Source of the DNA: Panacagrimonas sp052387695
GTDB taxonomy: Bacteria > Pseudomonadota > Gammaproteobacteria > Nevskiales > Nevskiaceae
Length of the DNA stretch: 64,000 bases
Direction of reading: 5' to 3'
Assembly (NCBI GenBank): GCA_052387695.1
Contig: JBQTIX010000047.1
Span: 124,001-188,000 of the forward strand
Below, in pieces: positions 27,301 through 35,941 of this stretch; position 1 is the stretch's first letter; every line of letters starts with the position of its first letter. A program made the translations under genes and the position numbers. The notes under the pieces are model-generated. The model was not told the DNA's origin, did not search any database, and saw only the letters and a program-made list of their open reading frames with translations.

Positions 27301-27917
27301 AATTGATCGAGTACCAGAACGAGGCCTATGCGCGGCGGTACGCGGAGATCGTCAAGCGCGTGGTGACTGCCGAGGCGCTGGCGGTGCCCGGCAAGAGCGG
27401 TCTGTCGGAAGCTGTCGCGCGGTTCCTCTACAAGCTCATGGCCTACAAGGACGAGTACGAAGTGGCGCGCCTGCATTCCGACCCGGCGTTCCGGGCGGAA
27501 CTCGATGCGATGTTCCCGAACGGGTACAGCGTCAAGTACAACCTTGCGCCGCCCGCGATCTCGAAGAAGGACCCGGTCACGGGGCACCTCATCAAGCGCC
27601 AGTTCGGAGCCTGGATGGGTGCTGCTTTCGGCCTCATGAAACGGTTCAAGGGCCTGCGCGGGGGGGCGCTCGACATCTTCGGCATGACGCATGAGCGGCG
27701 GCTGGAGCGTCAGCTCATCGAGGACTACATCCGCCAGCTCGACGGAACGCTCGCCACGCTTCGCCCGGAAAACTACGCCAGCGCCGTGGCGGTGGCCAGC
27801 GTCCCGGATCAGATTCGCGGGTACGGCCACGTCAAGCTACAGAGCATCGAGCGGGCCAAGGTCGACAGCGTCGCCATGCCTGGCGCTAAGGAGCCGGCGA
27901 AGCGCGAAACCGCGTGA
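24399..27917 (+). CDS. Indolepyruvate ferredoxin oxidoreductase family, fused alpha-beta-type subunits
   Basis: 1172-aa 2-oxoacid:ferredoxin oxidoreductase. The N-terminal half has the thiamine-pyrophosphate region beginning GMFISGYRGSPLGMFD and the central GIGCHTMAMWM and GDGTYFHSG. Iron-sulfur cysteines lie around residues 630-680 (CEGCGDCGVKSNC and SCVKGFCPSF). The last third carries the gamma-like domain with GIGGTGSVTVVATLANAARIEG. It decarboxylates an aryl- or branched 2-oxo acid to its CoA ester, reducing ferredoxin. The large fused form is common in aerobic proteobacteria. The true substrate is unknown. Confidence 0.9.
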   Translation: MTTKPMKNNPFTQEEGVIHLGGIDALVRLSLDQVRTDARRGLKTGMFISGYRGSPLGMFDAALQKQEKTLLDHHVHFVDGLNEDLAATAVWGTQMLHAVGKQKFDGVTGMWYGKAPGVDRSGDALKHANYTGIDKNGGVLAIVGDDPGCKSSSLCSQSEPMLMHVGIPSLYPGTVQEVLDYGLHGYQMSRLAGLWVGLKMVTSVADGTGTALISPDRLQFIDPDMTFDGKPFSPRMNLGMNVRAEALEMEQSLYTRRLEVAKRYAAANKLNNVVFPNPEAWLGIITAGKSYNDLRQCFLELGLDDDALRRYGIRILKMGMLFPMEPKIVRDFASGLEEILIIEEKRPFLEMFAKNVLYGMTNAPRIVGKYDEHEQELLPHFGEFEPDVIGRALTKRLSRKTRVESADAWLKRVDEIHARNKLATTTRTAWYCSGCPHNSSTQAPEGSVVSAGIGCHTMAMWMNRNVVMGTHMGAEGAQWIGMAPFTEVPHIFQNIGDGTYFHSGRLAIEYAAATNVNITYKLLYNAHVSMTGGQEAMGGRGVADIVGELLAVGVKRVLVTTNEPERYSSITLPASTEVWHRDRLDEAQRALAAIPGTTVLIHDQECAAELRRARNRGKAEEPAEVIVINERVCEGCGDCGVKSNCMSVEPVATEFGRKTRIHQSSCNKDFSCVKGFCPSFLTITPNAEPATDGKKKKRGRIPALERALPEPVKKVDDSLGVGIHVMGIGGTGSVTVVATLANAARIEGKHVIGLDQTGLAQKGGAVISDIKISHKPFNGSNKISDGRTDLYLGFDILNATDPKNLDKCLPERTIAVISTTQTPTGHMVANGKVTFPTVPSLTDGIDRVTRKEHNVYLDGQALAEGLFGDAMATNNFMVGVAFQAGAIPLKSESIETAIRQSGVGVEQSVAAFRWGRMAVVDRAFVEAEIASYKPKIVRQELSAAAKAIIESVGAQGETRRLVEVRVPELIEYQNEAYARRYAEIVKRVVTAEALAVPGKSGLSEAVARFLYKLMAYKDEYEVARLHSDPAFRAELDAMFPNGYSVKYNLAPPAISKKDPVTGHLIKRQFGAWMGAAFGLMKRFKGLRGGALDIFGMTHERRLERQLIEDYIRQLDGTLATLRPENYASAVAVASVPDQIRGYGHVKLQSIERAKVDSVAMPGAKEPAKRETA

Positions 27918-27971
27918 AACGGTAGACGGCTGAACAGAATCAAATCAGATCAGACTCGTGGAGGAGAACCA

Positions 27972-28712
27972 ATGAGCAGGACGGCTTTGGTAACAGGCGG
28001 AATGGGGGGCTTGGGCGAGGCGATCTGCCTCAAGCTGGCGGCGATGGACTACACGGTTGTCACCACGCATTCGCCAGGCAGCAAGAAGGCAGCTGAGTGG
28101 CTAGCGAGGATGCGTGACAAGGGCCAAAGGTTTCACGCTTATGCCTGTGATGTGAGCGACTACGAATCCTGTATCGCCTGCGTCAAGCGCATCGAAGCCG
28201 AAGTGGGGCCGGTCGATGTGCTGGTCAACAATGCCGGAATCACGCGGGACATCACGTTCCGCAAGATGGTGAAGGCTGACTGGGACGCGGTGATCAAGAC
28301 CAACCTCGACAGCTGCTTCAACATGACCAAGCAGGTCGTCGAGAGCATGGTCGGTCGCAAGTGGGGGCGCATCATCAACGTCTCGTCGGTCAACGGGCAG
28401 AAGGGCGCGTTCGGCCAGACCAACTACGCCGCTGCCAAGGCCGGGATGCACGGCTTCACCAAGGCGCTGGCGTTGGAGGTGGCCAAGACCGGCGTCACAG
28501 TGAACACCATCTCTCCGGGGTATATCGGAACGGCGATGGTCACGGCCATCGATCCGGAGGTCCTCAACAGCAAGATTCTTCCCCTGATTCCCATGAGCCG
28601 TCTTGGAAAGCCCGAGGAAATTGCCGGGCTGGTCGCCTACCTCAGCTCAGAGGAGGCGGCCTTCGTGACGGGATCCAATATCGCGATCAATGGCGGCCAG
28701 CACATGCACTGA
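27972..28712 (+). CDS. phaB: Acetoacetyl-CoA reductase
   Basis: 246-aa NADPH-dependent short-chain dehydrogenase. TALVTGGMGGLGEAICLKL, NNAGITRDITFRKM, the catalytic SSVNGQKGAFGQTNYAAAKAG and SPGYIGTAMV are all characteristic of PhaB. It makes (R)-3-hydroxybutyryl-CoA for polyhydroxybutyrate. A strong GGAGGAG site precedes the ATG. It stands with bdhA and the PHA operon on the opposite strand. Confidence 0.93.
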   Translation: MSRTALVTGGMGGLGEAICLKLAAMDYTVVTTHSPGSKKAAEWLARMRDKGQRFHAYACDVSDYESCIACVKRIEAEVGPVDVLVNNAGITRDITFRKMVKADWDAVIKTNLDSCFNMTKQVVESMVGRKWGRIINVSSVNGQKGAFGQTNYAAAKAGMHGFTKALALEVAKTGVTVNTISPGYIGTAMVTAIDPEVLNSKILPLIPMSRLGKPEEIAGLVAYLSSEEAAFVTGSNIAINGGQHMH

Positions 28713-29016
28713 AAGGGACTGCTCTCACCGCAGGACGCTCCGCGATCACAGGCAACCCTGCGTCAATCGGGGTTCCGCAGTTGGATGGGTTCGTTGTCGA
28801 GGTACCGCAGCCTTGCTGGCCCTGACGACTCGAAAGACGGGCGCGGTTTTACTCGATAGCTTTGCCCCATTTCTCGAACCTCGCGGGCTGCGGTTGAAGT
28901 GCCGGAAGACGGGTTTGCCTCCAGTCAGCAATCACATAGCAGTTCTATTTCGCGCAAGCGCTTCGCCCGAGCCCCTCGGCAGCAGATTGAAGCGACCGCA
29001 CCAGGGATGAGTCGAT
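28713..29016. other. Gene-free interval, nothing recognisable
   Basis: About 300 bp between phaB and the flavoprotein reductase. I found no ORF with family features, no clear hairpin with a T-run and no repeat. It may hold the reductase promoter, but no -35/-10 pair stands out. Confidence 0.5.
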
Positions 29017-30087
29017 ATGGGTTTTCTCAAGTCATTGTTCGGTGCCAAGGAAGCGAAGTTCGTGGAGGTCGCACCCTTTGGTGCGCGTTACGAAGTTCCC
29101 AGCGGCCAGACCATGCTGGAGGCCGCCCTCAAGAACGGCGTTCCTTTTCCGCACAACTGCACCGTGGGCACCTGCGGCTCCTGCAAGTGCAAGCTCAAGG
29201 CCGGCCGGGTCAGCGCGCTGACCGACTTCGGCTACACGCTCTCGCAGCAGGAGATCGCCGCCGGTTTCATCCTGGCCTGCCAGGCTATCCCGAAGGACGC
29301 GCTCACCCAGGTCGAGGTCGAGAGCGCGGCCACCGACGCACCGAAGCCGGAGAAGTTCACCGGCAAGATCGTGGCCACCGAGGATCTGACGCACGACATC
29401 AAGAAGATCACGCTCGAGCTTGACCGGCCCGTGAACTTCGTCGCGGGCCAGTACGCGAATCTCAAGTATCCCAACGTCCGGCGCGCGCGTAATTATTCGT
29501 TCGCGGATGCACCGGATCGCGAGGGTCGCAAGCAGGTCAGCTTCTACGTCCGCAAGGTGCCCAAGGGCGCGTTCACCGAAGACCTGTTCGCGGGCCGACT
29601 CGCCGACGTGCCATTCGACATCGAGGCCCCGCACGGTGCATTCCACCTGCACCCCGGTTCCACGCCGATGATCTGCATCGCTGGCGGCTCCGGCCTGGCG
29701 CCGCTGATGAGCGTGCTAGAGAAGGCGCGCAAGGATCGCGTGAAGCGACCCTGTGCGTTCCTGTTCGGCGCGCGCACCGAGGCGGATCTCTACTGCCTCG
29801 AACAGATCAAGCAGATCGAGCAGAACTGGGCCGACACGTTCGTGTTCATGCCCGTGCTCTCGCATGAGCCGGCCAACAGCGCCTGGAAGGGTGCGCGTGG
29901 CCTGGTCACCCAGTTCATCACCGACGCGATGCCGGGTATCGACTGGGCGCAGGCCGAGGGTTACATGTGCGGCCCACCGGGCATGATCGACGCAGGCATC
30001 GCCTCGATGACCGAGGTCGGCATGAACCTCGAAAAGATCTTCTACGACAAGTTCACGGACGAGAGCCACATCGCGAAGATGCCGTAG
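29017..30087 (+). CDS. Ferredoxin-fused FAD/NAD(P)H reductase (BenC-type oxygenase reductase)
   Basis: 356-aa electron-transfer protein. The N-terminal plant-type [2Fe-2S] domain has C48, C53, C56 and C88. The FAD domain has R158-N-Y-S161, and the NAD domain has GGSGLAPLMSV and CGPPGMIDAG. This order (ferredoxin, FAD, NAD) is that of BenC and NahAa, reductases of Rieske oxygenases. It is the only such reductase in the window, so it may serve one or more of the five oxygenases, although it lies 9 kb from the nearest. ATG 29017 follows AGGGA. Confidence 0.88.
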   Translation: MGFLKSLFGAKEAKFVEVAPFGARYEVPSGQTMLEAALKNGVPFPHNCTVGTCGSCKCKLKAGRVSALTDFGYTLSQQEIAAGFILACQAIPKDALTQVEVESAATDAPKPEKFTGKIVATEDLTHDIKKITLELDRPVNFVAGQYANLKYPNVRRARNYSFADAPDREGRKQVSFYVRKVPKGAFTEDLFAGRLADVPFDIEAPHGAFHLHPGSTPMICIAGGSGLAPLMSVLEKARKDRVKRPCAFLFGARTEADLYCLEQIKQIEQNWADTFVFMPVLSHEPANSAWKGARGLVTQFITDAMPGIDWAQAEGYMCGPPGMIDAGIASMTEVGMNLEKIFYDKFTDESHIAKMP

Positions 30088-30205
30088 TCGAAGAACCCGC
30101 CTCCACCGGCTGGGCGCGGTCGTGCTTTTGCGGCGAGGCGGCTTCCCGGCCAGGCGATGCGTCAGCGTGTGTGCCGAGGGGCAGCTCGGCGACGATCAGG
30201 CAGGG

Positions 30206-30233
30206 GCGCGGCGTACTCGCCGCGCTCGCTTTT
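30206..30233 (+). terminator. Rho-independent terminator after the reductase gene
   Basis: A perfect 8-bp stem (GCGCGGCG with CGCCGCGC) around a TACT loop, followed by TCGCTTTT. It lies about 120 bp after the reductase stop and before the convergent hydrolase gene. Confidence 0.65.
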
Positions 30234-30293
30234 CTGGCCTGGGTAGAGCGCCCGCCCTGAGCCGCGCGAACGGCCCAGCACTTCGTCCGGGCC

Positions 30294-31430
30294 TCAGCCC
30301 TGCTCGACGAGCCACGCGCTGATGCGCGCCCACTGCTGCTTCAGCGTCTTGGAGCCCATGAACAGGCCGATGTGCCCGCCGGGTGCGAGCTCCTTGCGGA
30401 TCAGCTCCTTCGGCGTGCCCACGAGGTTCTCGGCGTTGAACACCTGGTCGGGCGTCGTGATGTCGTCGTCCGCGCCGGCGAGCAGGTACACCGGCACGGT
30501 GATGCTCTTGAGCGAGATGCGCTCGCCCAGCGCCACGAACTCGCCGCGCGCCAGCCGGTTGAGCTTGAACAGGTGTTTCACCGCTTCGAGATACATGCGG
30601 CCGGGCAGGTCGACGACGTGCTCGTACCAGCGCGAGAAGTGACGCGCGCGCTCCACGTACTGCGGATTGGTGATGTTGTCGAACAGGTCGATGTACTTGC
30701 CCCAGTAATGCTCGTCCGGGTGCATGTTCTTCCAGCCCTGCAGCATGAAGCGCCCGCGCATGCGCCCACCGCCCATCACCACCAGCGAGCGGTAGAAGCT
30801 GAACGGCGTGCGCTTCGCCATCTTCGTCACCGGGCCGTGGCCCGCGTGCGCGTCGATCGGCGCACCGGCCAGCACCAGCGACACGGCCTTGCCGGGGAAT
30901 CGCGCGGCGTGCATCGCCGACAGCCAGCCGCCCTGGCACAGGCCCACGAGATGCGCGCGCCCGCCGACGGCGTCCATCGCATCGTTGAGGTCGGACAGGT
31001 ACTTGTCGATGCCGAAGTTGCGCATCTCGTGCGTCGCGCTCTTCCAGTCCGTGACATACACGCGCTTGCAGCCGCCGGCCTTCAGCGTCTGCACCAGGCT
31101 CTGGCCGTCCGCGTAGTCGGCGATCGTCGAAGGATGTCCCGCGTAGGGCGCATCGACGATGACGGGAATGGCGTCGGCCGGCGCGTCGTCGTCGGAGAAG
31201 TCGCGCAGCAGCATCGTCTGCGACTCGAACGCGAGTGAGTGCGGCGTGACCCAGTCCGGACGCTCAGGGAACGTGATGGCGCCAGCGTGGCGCACGTACG
31301 AGAGCCAGTCCCTGGGCAGGTTGCGGCCTCGCTTGCGGATCTGCCGCGCCCATTCCACCGGCCAATAGGCGGGGACCGCGAGCAGGGCTTTCTGGAATTG
31401 GGTGCGTTCGGCCACGGGCAGGTTGCTCAT
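30294..31430 (-). CDS. PhaC/PhaZ-like alpha/beta hydrolase
   Basis: 378-aa alpha/beta hydrolase with the lipase box G163-L-C165-Q-G-G, where cysteine replaces serine as in PHA synthases and intracellular PHB depolymerases. Aspartate in LLAGADDDITTPDQV and histidine in APGGHIGLFMG complete the triad. It is much shorter than a class I synthase. It ends the leftward PHA operon, so a depolymerase or thioesterase-like role in granule turnover is likely but unproven. ATG 31430 is the second of two start-like ATGs made by a 29-bp duplication. Confidence 0.8.
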   Translation of the reverse strand: MSNLPVAERTQFQKALLAVPAYWPVEWARQIRKRGRNLPRDWLSYVRHAGAITFPERPDWVTPHSLAFESQTMLLRDFSDDDAPADAIPVIVDAPYAGHPSTIADYADGQSLVQTLKAGGCKRVYVTDWKSATHEMRNFGIDKYLSDLNDAMDAVGGRAHLVGLCQGGWLSAMHAARFPGKAVSLVLAGAPIDAHAGHGPVTKMAKRTPFSFYRSLVVMGGGRMRGRFMLQGWKNMHPDEHYWGKYIDLFDNITNPQYVERARHFSRWYEHVVDLPGRMYLEAVKHLFKLNRLARGEFVALGERISLKSITVPVYLLAGADDDITTPDQVFNAENLVGTPKELIRKELAPGGHIGLFMGSKTLKQQWARISAWLVEQG

Positions 31431-31477
31431 TGATGCGGATGCGAGTGCAGGTTGCTCATTGATGCGGATGCGAGTGC
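31420..31477. repeat. Perfect 29-bp tandem duplication at a translation start
   Basis: Two back-to-back copies (31420-31448 and 31449-31477) that begin AGGTTGCTCATTGATGCGG on the + strand. On the coding (minus) strand each copy carries an ATG. The upstream ATG opens a ten-codon frame whose TGA overlaps the genuine ATG of the hydrolase. Confidence 0.9.
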
Positions 31478-31612
31478 AGGAAGTGTGGGGGGATTGAAAA
31501 CCGCGGAGGCACACAGGGGAAAAGACAGGATGCGGAGGAAATCGTCAACCGGAAAATCCTTGCCAACTTTCTGTTCCCAAGCGCCTTCGCGGTGAAATAC
31601 CTTGGGGAGCGG

Positions 31613-32515
31613 CTACGCTTCATCCGCATGCATTGCCGCGCTCCACGGTCGGCGATGCTCGGACGTGGTCTGGGCGGCGTTGTCGGTGTCGAGGAATTCG
31701 TGCACGAGGTCGGCCGCGATCTGCGGCTGCGCGATCACGAACAGGTGGCCCTCGTCCATCACCTCGAGGCGCGAATTCGGGATCAGCTTGGCCAGGATAT
31801 GGCCGTTGATGGGCGGGCAGATCGGATCGTCCGCGCCGACGAGCACCAGGGTCGGCTGGCGCAGCCGCCACAGCCACAGCGCGCTGGTCCAGCCGGTGAT
31901 CGCGCCGAGCTGCAGCATGTAACCCGCGCGGCTGGGCTTGCGGATGCGCGAGGCGTAGTCGCGCGCCAGCGCCTTGTCCCAGCGGAAGCGTCCGCCGTAC
32001 AGGCGACCGGCTTCCTTTTCCATGTTGCCGGGCTTGAGGTAGCGCGTCGGGGTCAGCAGCTTCCAGAACACCGAGGGCGCGGCCGGCCAGGCAATCGGAG
32101 CGCCGGCCATCGTCGCGCACAGCACGAGACGGCGACAGCGGCTGGGCGCGGTGTGCGCAAACTGCTGCGCGAGCGCGCCGCCCCAGGACACGCCGATCAC
32201 GTCCGCGCGCTCGTGGCCCATCTTCTTGAGCACGTGCACGGCCAGGCGCGCGATCGTGCTCATCCGGTACGGGTAGGGCGGCAAGGTGGAGCCGCCGATG
32301 CCGGGCATGTCGAAGCTGATGACCTCGACCTTGCCGAGCGCCGCGACGAAGGGTGTGAGCAGTTCGAAGTTTCCGCCGATGCCGTTGAACAGCAGGATCG
32401 GCGCCGGATCGGAGGTTCCGGGCCAGTGCGCCACGCGCAGGGTCATGCCGCCGACGCTTACCTCCTTGAGCAGGAGCTTGCGTGGCGGCGGGTGCAGGAC
32501 GTCGGGAGCGTTCAA
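31613..32515 (-). CDS. phaZ: Poly(3-hydroxyalkanoate) depolymerase, intracellular PhaZ type
   Basis: 300-aa alpha/beta hydrolase matching the medium-chain PHA depolymerases of pseudomonads. ILLFNGIGGNFELLTPF, DMPGIGGS, the nucleophile S110 in VIGVSWGGALAQQFA, VGADDPICPP and the catalytic histidine in DEGHLFVI are all in family order. It mobilises stored polyester in the cytoplasm. The start is a TTG at 32515; no upstream ATG fits and the next internal ATG would remove the first strand. It lies 60 bp after phaC in the same operon. Confidence 0.9.
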   Translation of the reverse strand: MNAPDVLHPPPRKLLLKEVSVGGMTLRVAHWPGTSDPAPILLFNGIGGNFELLTPFVAALGKVEVISFDMPGIGGSTLPPYPYRMSTIARLAVHVLKKMGHERADVIGVSWGGALAQQFAHTAPSRCRRLVLCATMAGAPIAWPAAPSVFWKLLTPTRYLKPGNMEKEAGRLYGGRFRWDKALARDYASRIRKPSRAGYMLQLGAITGWTSALWLWRLRQPTLVLVGADDPICPPINGHILAKLIPNSRLEVMDEGHLFVIAQPQIAADLVHEFLDTDNAAQTTSEHRRPWSAAMHADEA

Positions 32516-32575
32516 GGGGGTCTGGAAGTCGTGTTGTGAGGGTGGGGGCGTCGAAGTCCGGGCGGGAGCATGACC

Positions 32576-34234
32576 TCAGGCTCGCACGTAATCGCCCGGC
32601 GCAGCGCCGATCGGCGGGTTTCTGGCGCTCCCCGGAAGCTTCGAGGCCGGTTTCTTCATGCCATGCCGCTCGGAGGCCCACTTGATCCACAGTTCCCACC
32701 AGCTGCCGCTGATGGCCCTGGACTGCGCCAGCCACTCGTGCGGATCCTCGGGCAGCACTTCTGCGGTCTGGTACGAAGCCTTGCCCTTGCCCGGCGGGCA
32801 CACCAGCGTCTGGATGTGGCCGCTGTTGACCAGCACGAACTGCGACGGGCCCCCGAGAAGGTTCACCGACTTGTAGCAGGCGTCCCAGGGCGTGATGTGA
32901 TCGGTGCGGCCGGCGACGACGAAGCTCTCGACATCGACCTTGCCGAGATCCACCTTGGCGTCCGGCAGTTGGTACACCTCGCCATTGCCGAGCTCGTTCT
33001 TCGCGACCATGTCGCAGAAGTCGTGGTGCAGTGCGGCCGGTAGCCGCGTGCTGTCGCTGTTCCAGTACAACACGTCGAACGCGGCCGGCTTCTGGCCCAT
33101 CAGGTAGTTGTTGACCCAGTAGTTCCATACCAGGTCGTTGGGCCGCAGCCACGCAAACATCTTGGCCATCTCATGGCCGTGCAGCACGCCTTCCTTCTTC
33201 GAACGCCGACGCGACTGGGCCAGACCGTCCGGCGTCAGGAAGTAGCCCATGTTCGTCTTCTCCATGCCGGAGATGTCGAGCAGGGTCACGTTGAGCGTGA
33301 GCGTGTTGACGGTGTCGAGCTTGCCCTGGTGGGCGTAACGGCCCAGCGCCACTGCGGACGTGAGGCCGCCCGCACACAGGCCCATGAAGCTGACCTTGGA
33401 GGCGCCGCTGATCTCCATGGCGGCGTGGTGCGCCTCCTCGAGTCCGCGCACGTAGTGGTCGAGCGACAGGTGAGCGAGTTCCGGCCCGGGGTTGCGCCAG
33501 CTCACCATGAACACCTGGAAGCCCTGCTTCACCGCGTAGTTCACGAAGCTGTTGCCGGGCGACAGGTCGAGCACGTAGTACTTGTTGATCTGCGGTGGCA
33601 CCACCAGGAGCGGGATCTCGAAGACCTCCGCGCTCTGCGGCTTGTATTGCAGCAGCTCGAGCACCTCGTTGCGGAACACCACGTCACCGGGCGTGGCCGC
33701 CACGTTGCGGCCAACTTCGAACGCGGTGCGATCCACCATCGAGATCATGCCGCCATTGTCGAGACGGTCCGAGAGGAAATGCTGGAAACCACGCATCAGG
33801 CTCTTGCCGCGCGTTTCGCGCACCCGCTTGAGCACCACCGGATTGGTCAGCGGGTTGTTGCTCGGGGCGAGCGCGTCCACCAGCATGGTGGCGAGGAAGC
33901 GTGCGGCCGAGGCGTCGCGGCCCTCCAGTTCCAGTTCCTTGACCAGCGCGTAGGCTTCCTGGCTTGCCGCGATGTAGACCTTCACCAGCGCGCTCGACCA
34001 GCGGCTCGCCTCCCAGCCGGCATCGGTGAATCGCTTGTCGCCGGCGGCCGGGGCCACGTCGGACTTGCCGCGCAGGATGCGCAGGAATTCCTTGGCGAAG
34101 CCCGCGATGTGCCGGATCGGCAGGGTGGGATTGCCGCGCAGGCGTCCGAGGATGACCAGCGCCAGGCGCAACATGTCGGAACGCGACGGCGGCGGGAGCA
34201 GCTTGGCCCTGCGCGAGCCCTTGGTCTTGGCCAT
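32576..34234 (-). CDS. phaC: Polyhydroxyalkanoate synthase
   Basis: 552-aa PHA synthase that polymerises (R)-3-hydroxyacyl-CoA. The lipase-like box is GLCAGG with catalytic C287. The catalytic aspartate is in VAGRTDHITPW and the histidine in NSGHIQTLVCPPG. NKYYVLDLSPGNSFVNYAVKQG and VSWRNPG are synthase hallmarks. ATG 34234 follows a good GGAAGGAGA site; the frame is open upstream to 34306 but without a better start. It heads phaZ and the PhaC-like hydrolase in one leftward transcript with maoC, an acyl-CoA dehydrogenase and caiB. Confidence 0.95.
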   Translation of the reverse strand: MAKTKGSRRAKLLPPPSRSDMLRLALVILGRLRGNPTLPIRHIAGFAKEFLRILRGKSDVAPAAGDKRFTDAGWEASRWSSALVKVYIAASQEAYALVKELELEGRDASAARFLATMLVDALAPSNNPLTNPVVLKRVRETRGKSLMRGFQHFLSDRLDNGGMISMVDRTAFEVGRNVAATPGDVVFRNEVLELLQYKPQSAEVFEIPLLVVPPQINKYYVLDLSPGNSFVNYAVKQGFQVFMVSWRNPGPELAHLSLDHYVRGLEEAHHAAMEISGASKVSFMGLCAGGLTSAVALGRYAHQGKLDTVNTLTLNVTLLDISGMEKTNMGYFLTPDGLAQSRRRSKKEGVLHGHEMAKMFAWLRPNDLVWNYWVNNYLMGQKPAAFDVLYWNSDSTRLPAALHHDFCDMVAKNELGNGEVYQLPDAKVDLGKVDVESFVVAGRTDHITPWDACYKSVNLLGGPSQFVLVNSGHIQTLVCPPGKGKASYQTAEVLPEDPHEWLAQSRAISGSWWELWIKWASERHGMKKPASKLPGSARNPPIGAAPGDYVRA

Positions 34235-34280
34235 GTGTTCTCTCCTTCCTAAATGCTGTGTTGTACGACCGCGATGCCGT

Positions 34281-34745
34281 TCATGCCCTGGGCACGAGCA
34301 TGACAAGCAGTTCGGCGATCAGCGCCGGCTTGGCCTCGTTCTCGATCTCGACCGTGTATTCCTGCGTCAGCAGCAGCCGGCCCTTGTCCTTGGGCGCTGC
34401 CGCCAGCAGCGTGATGCGTCCCCGCACGCGGCTGCCGGACTTCACGGGCGCCAGGAAGCGCACCTTGTCGAAGCCGTAGTTCAGGATCGCGCCGGCGTCG
34501 GCCGGTGCGGCTGGCAGCTCGAACAGCCAGGCCGGCAGAAGCGACAAGGTCAGCATGCCGTGGGCCACGGGACCGCCGAACGGACTTTCCTTGTTTGCGC
34601 GCTCAACGTCGGTATGAATCCACTGGCCGTCGCCGGTGCACTCGGCGAACGCCTGGATCCGCGACTGGTCGAGCGTGGTCCAGCCGGTTACGCCCAGTTC
34701 TTCACCGACCCTCGCGGTAATGTTCTGCATCGTCAAAGCGGACAT
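34281..34745 (-). CDS. MaoC-family enoyl-CoA hydratase
   Basis: 154-aa single hot-dog domain. The hydratase signature is FAECTGDGQWIHTDVERAN with the catalytic aspartate and histidine, followed by GGPVAHGMLTLSLLP. Single-domain MaoC proteins of this kind include PhaJ, which supplies (R)-3-hydroxyacyl-CoA from beta-oxidation to PHA synthase. The location immediately before phaC supports this. ATG 34745 follows CGAGGAGAG and is preferred to an earlier in-frame ATG at 34784 that overlaps the upstream gene. Confidence 0.88.
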   Translation of the reverse strand: MSALTMQNITARVGEELGVTGWTTLDQSRIQAFAECTGDGQWIHTDVERANKESPFGGPVAHGMLTLSLLPAWLFELPAAPADAGAILNYGFDKVRFLAPVKSGSRVRGRITLLAAAPKDKGRLLLTQEYTVEIENEAKPALIAELLVMLVPRA

Positions 34746-34780
34746 CGATCTCTCCTCGAATGTGAGTGATGCAAGAAGGC

Positions 34781-35941
34781 TCAAGTCCGCCCCACCAGGG
34801 ATCGGCCGATAATCAACTGCTGGATCTGCGTCGTTCCCTCGTAAAGGCGTAGCAGGCGCACATCACGGTAGAAGCGTTCGACCTTGTACTCGCTGATATA
34901 TCCGGCCCCGCCGTGGATCTGCACCCCGCGATCGGCGACCCGCCCCACCATCTCGGTGCAGTACAGCTTGGCGCAGGAAGCCCGCATGCTGACGTCCGGG
35001 TCACTCGTGCCGGACGGCTTCCGGTCATAGCGCGCGGCACAATCCTGGACCATCGACCATCCCGCCAGCAGCTCGGCCTGACTGTCGGCGAGCAGGGCCT
35101 GTATCAGCTGGAAGTCTCCGATTCGGCTGCCGAACTGCTTGCGCGCACGTGCGTAGCCGATGGATTCGTCCAGGATGCGTTGCGCCATGCCACAAGAGAT
35201 CGCGGACATGTGCAGACGGCCGCGATCCAGCACCTTCATCGCGGTCTTGAAGCCGAGCCCTGGCGTGAGACCGACAATATTGGCAGCCGGTACCCGGACG
35301 TTCTCCAGGATGACGTCGCAGGTCTTGGTGCCCCGCTGGCCCATCTTCTTGTCGGGCTTACCCAGGCTCAGTCCCGGCAGCCCGGCTGGCACCACGAAGG
35401 CGGAAATTCCGCCGGCGCCGGGCCCGCCGGTACGCGCCATCAGCGTGAACGCGCCCGCGCGCGGAGCATTGGTGATATAGCGCTTGGTGCCACTCAGCAC
35501 GTAGTGGTCGCCTTCCAATACCGCGCGGGTCTTGAGCGAGGCGGGGTCGGACCCAGCGTCGGGCTCGGTCAACGCGAACGAGATGATCAGATCACCGCTC
35601 GCGATCCGTGGCAGGTATTCCTGCTTCTGCACCTCGGTGCCGTCCATCAGGATGCCCTGCGATCCGATGCCCACGTTGGTGCCGAACACCGAGCGGAACG
35701 CCAGCGCTGTCTGGCCGATCTCGTAGCAGACGCGGCATTCCTGGAGCATCGAAAGACCGATACCGCCATAGGCTTCCGGAATCGACAGACCGAAGAGCCC
35801 CATGGATTTCATGCTCTGGATGATGTCGGCCGGGACCTCGTCGCGTTCCTCGACCTCGTCCTCGGCCGGTACCAGCCGTTCGCGGACGAAACGCTGCACG
35901 GTGTCGAGAAGCAGGTCGAAGGATTCGGCGTCGGTGGTCAT
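34781..35941 (-). CDS. Acyl-CoA dehydrogenase
   Basis: 386-aa flavoenzyme of normal length. FAD/substrate motifs FALTEPDAGSDPASLKT and VLDRGRLHMSAISCG are present, and the catalytic glutamate is in YEGTTQIQQLIIGR at the C-terminus. It introduces the alpha-beta double bond in an acyl-CoA, and the neighbouring MaoC hydratase could act next. The chain-length or branch specificity is not readable. Confidence 0.92.
   Translation of the reverse strand: MTTDAESFDLLLDTVQRFVRERLVPAEDEVEERDEVPADIIQSMKSMGLFGLSIPEAYGGIGLSMLQECRVCYEIGQTALAFRSVFGTNVGIGSQGILMDGTEVQKQEYLPRIASGDLIISFALTEPDAGSDPASLKTRAVLEGDHYVLSGTKRYITNAPRAGAFTLMARTGGPGAGGISAFVVPAGLPGLSLGKPDKKMGQRGTKTCDVILENVRVPAANIVGLTPGLGFKTAMKVLDRGRLHMSAISCGMAQRILDESIGYARARKQFGSRIGDFQLIQALLADSQAELLAGWSMVQDCAARYDRKPSGTSDPDVSMRASCAKLYCTEMVGRVADRGVQIHGGAGYISEYKVERFYRDVRLLRLYEGTTQIQQLIIGRSLVGRT

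Noticed and set aside
25746..27830. 694-codon minus-strand frame
   Set aside because: Antisense of the indolepyruvate oxidoreductase; no motif, same composition artefact.
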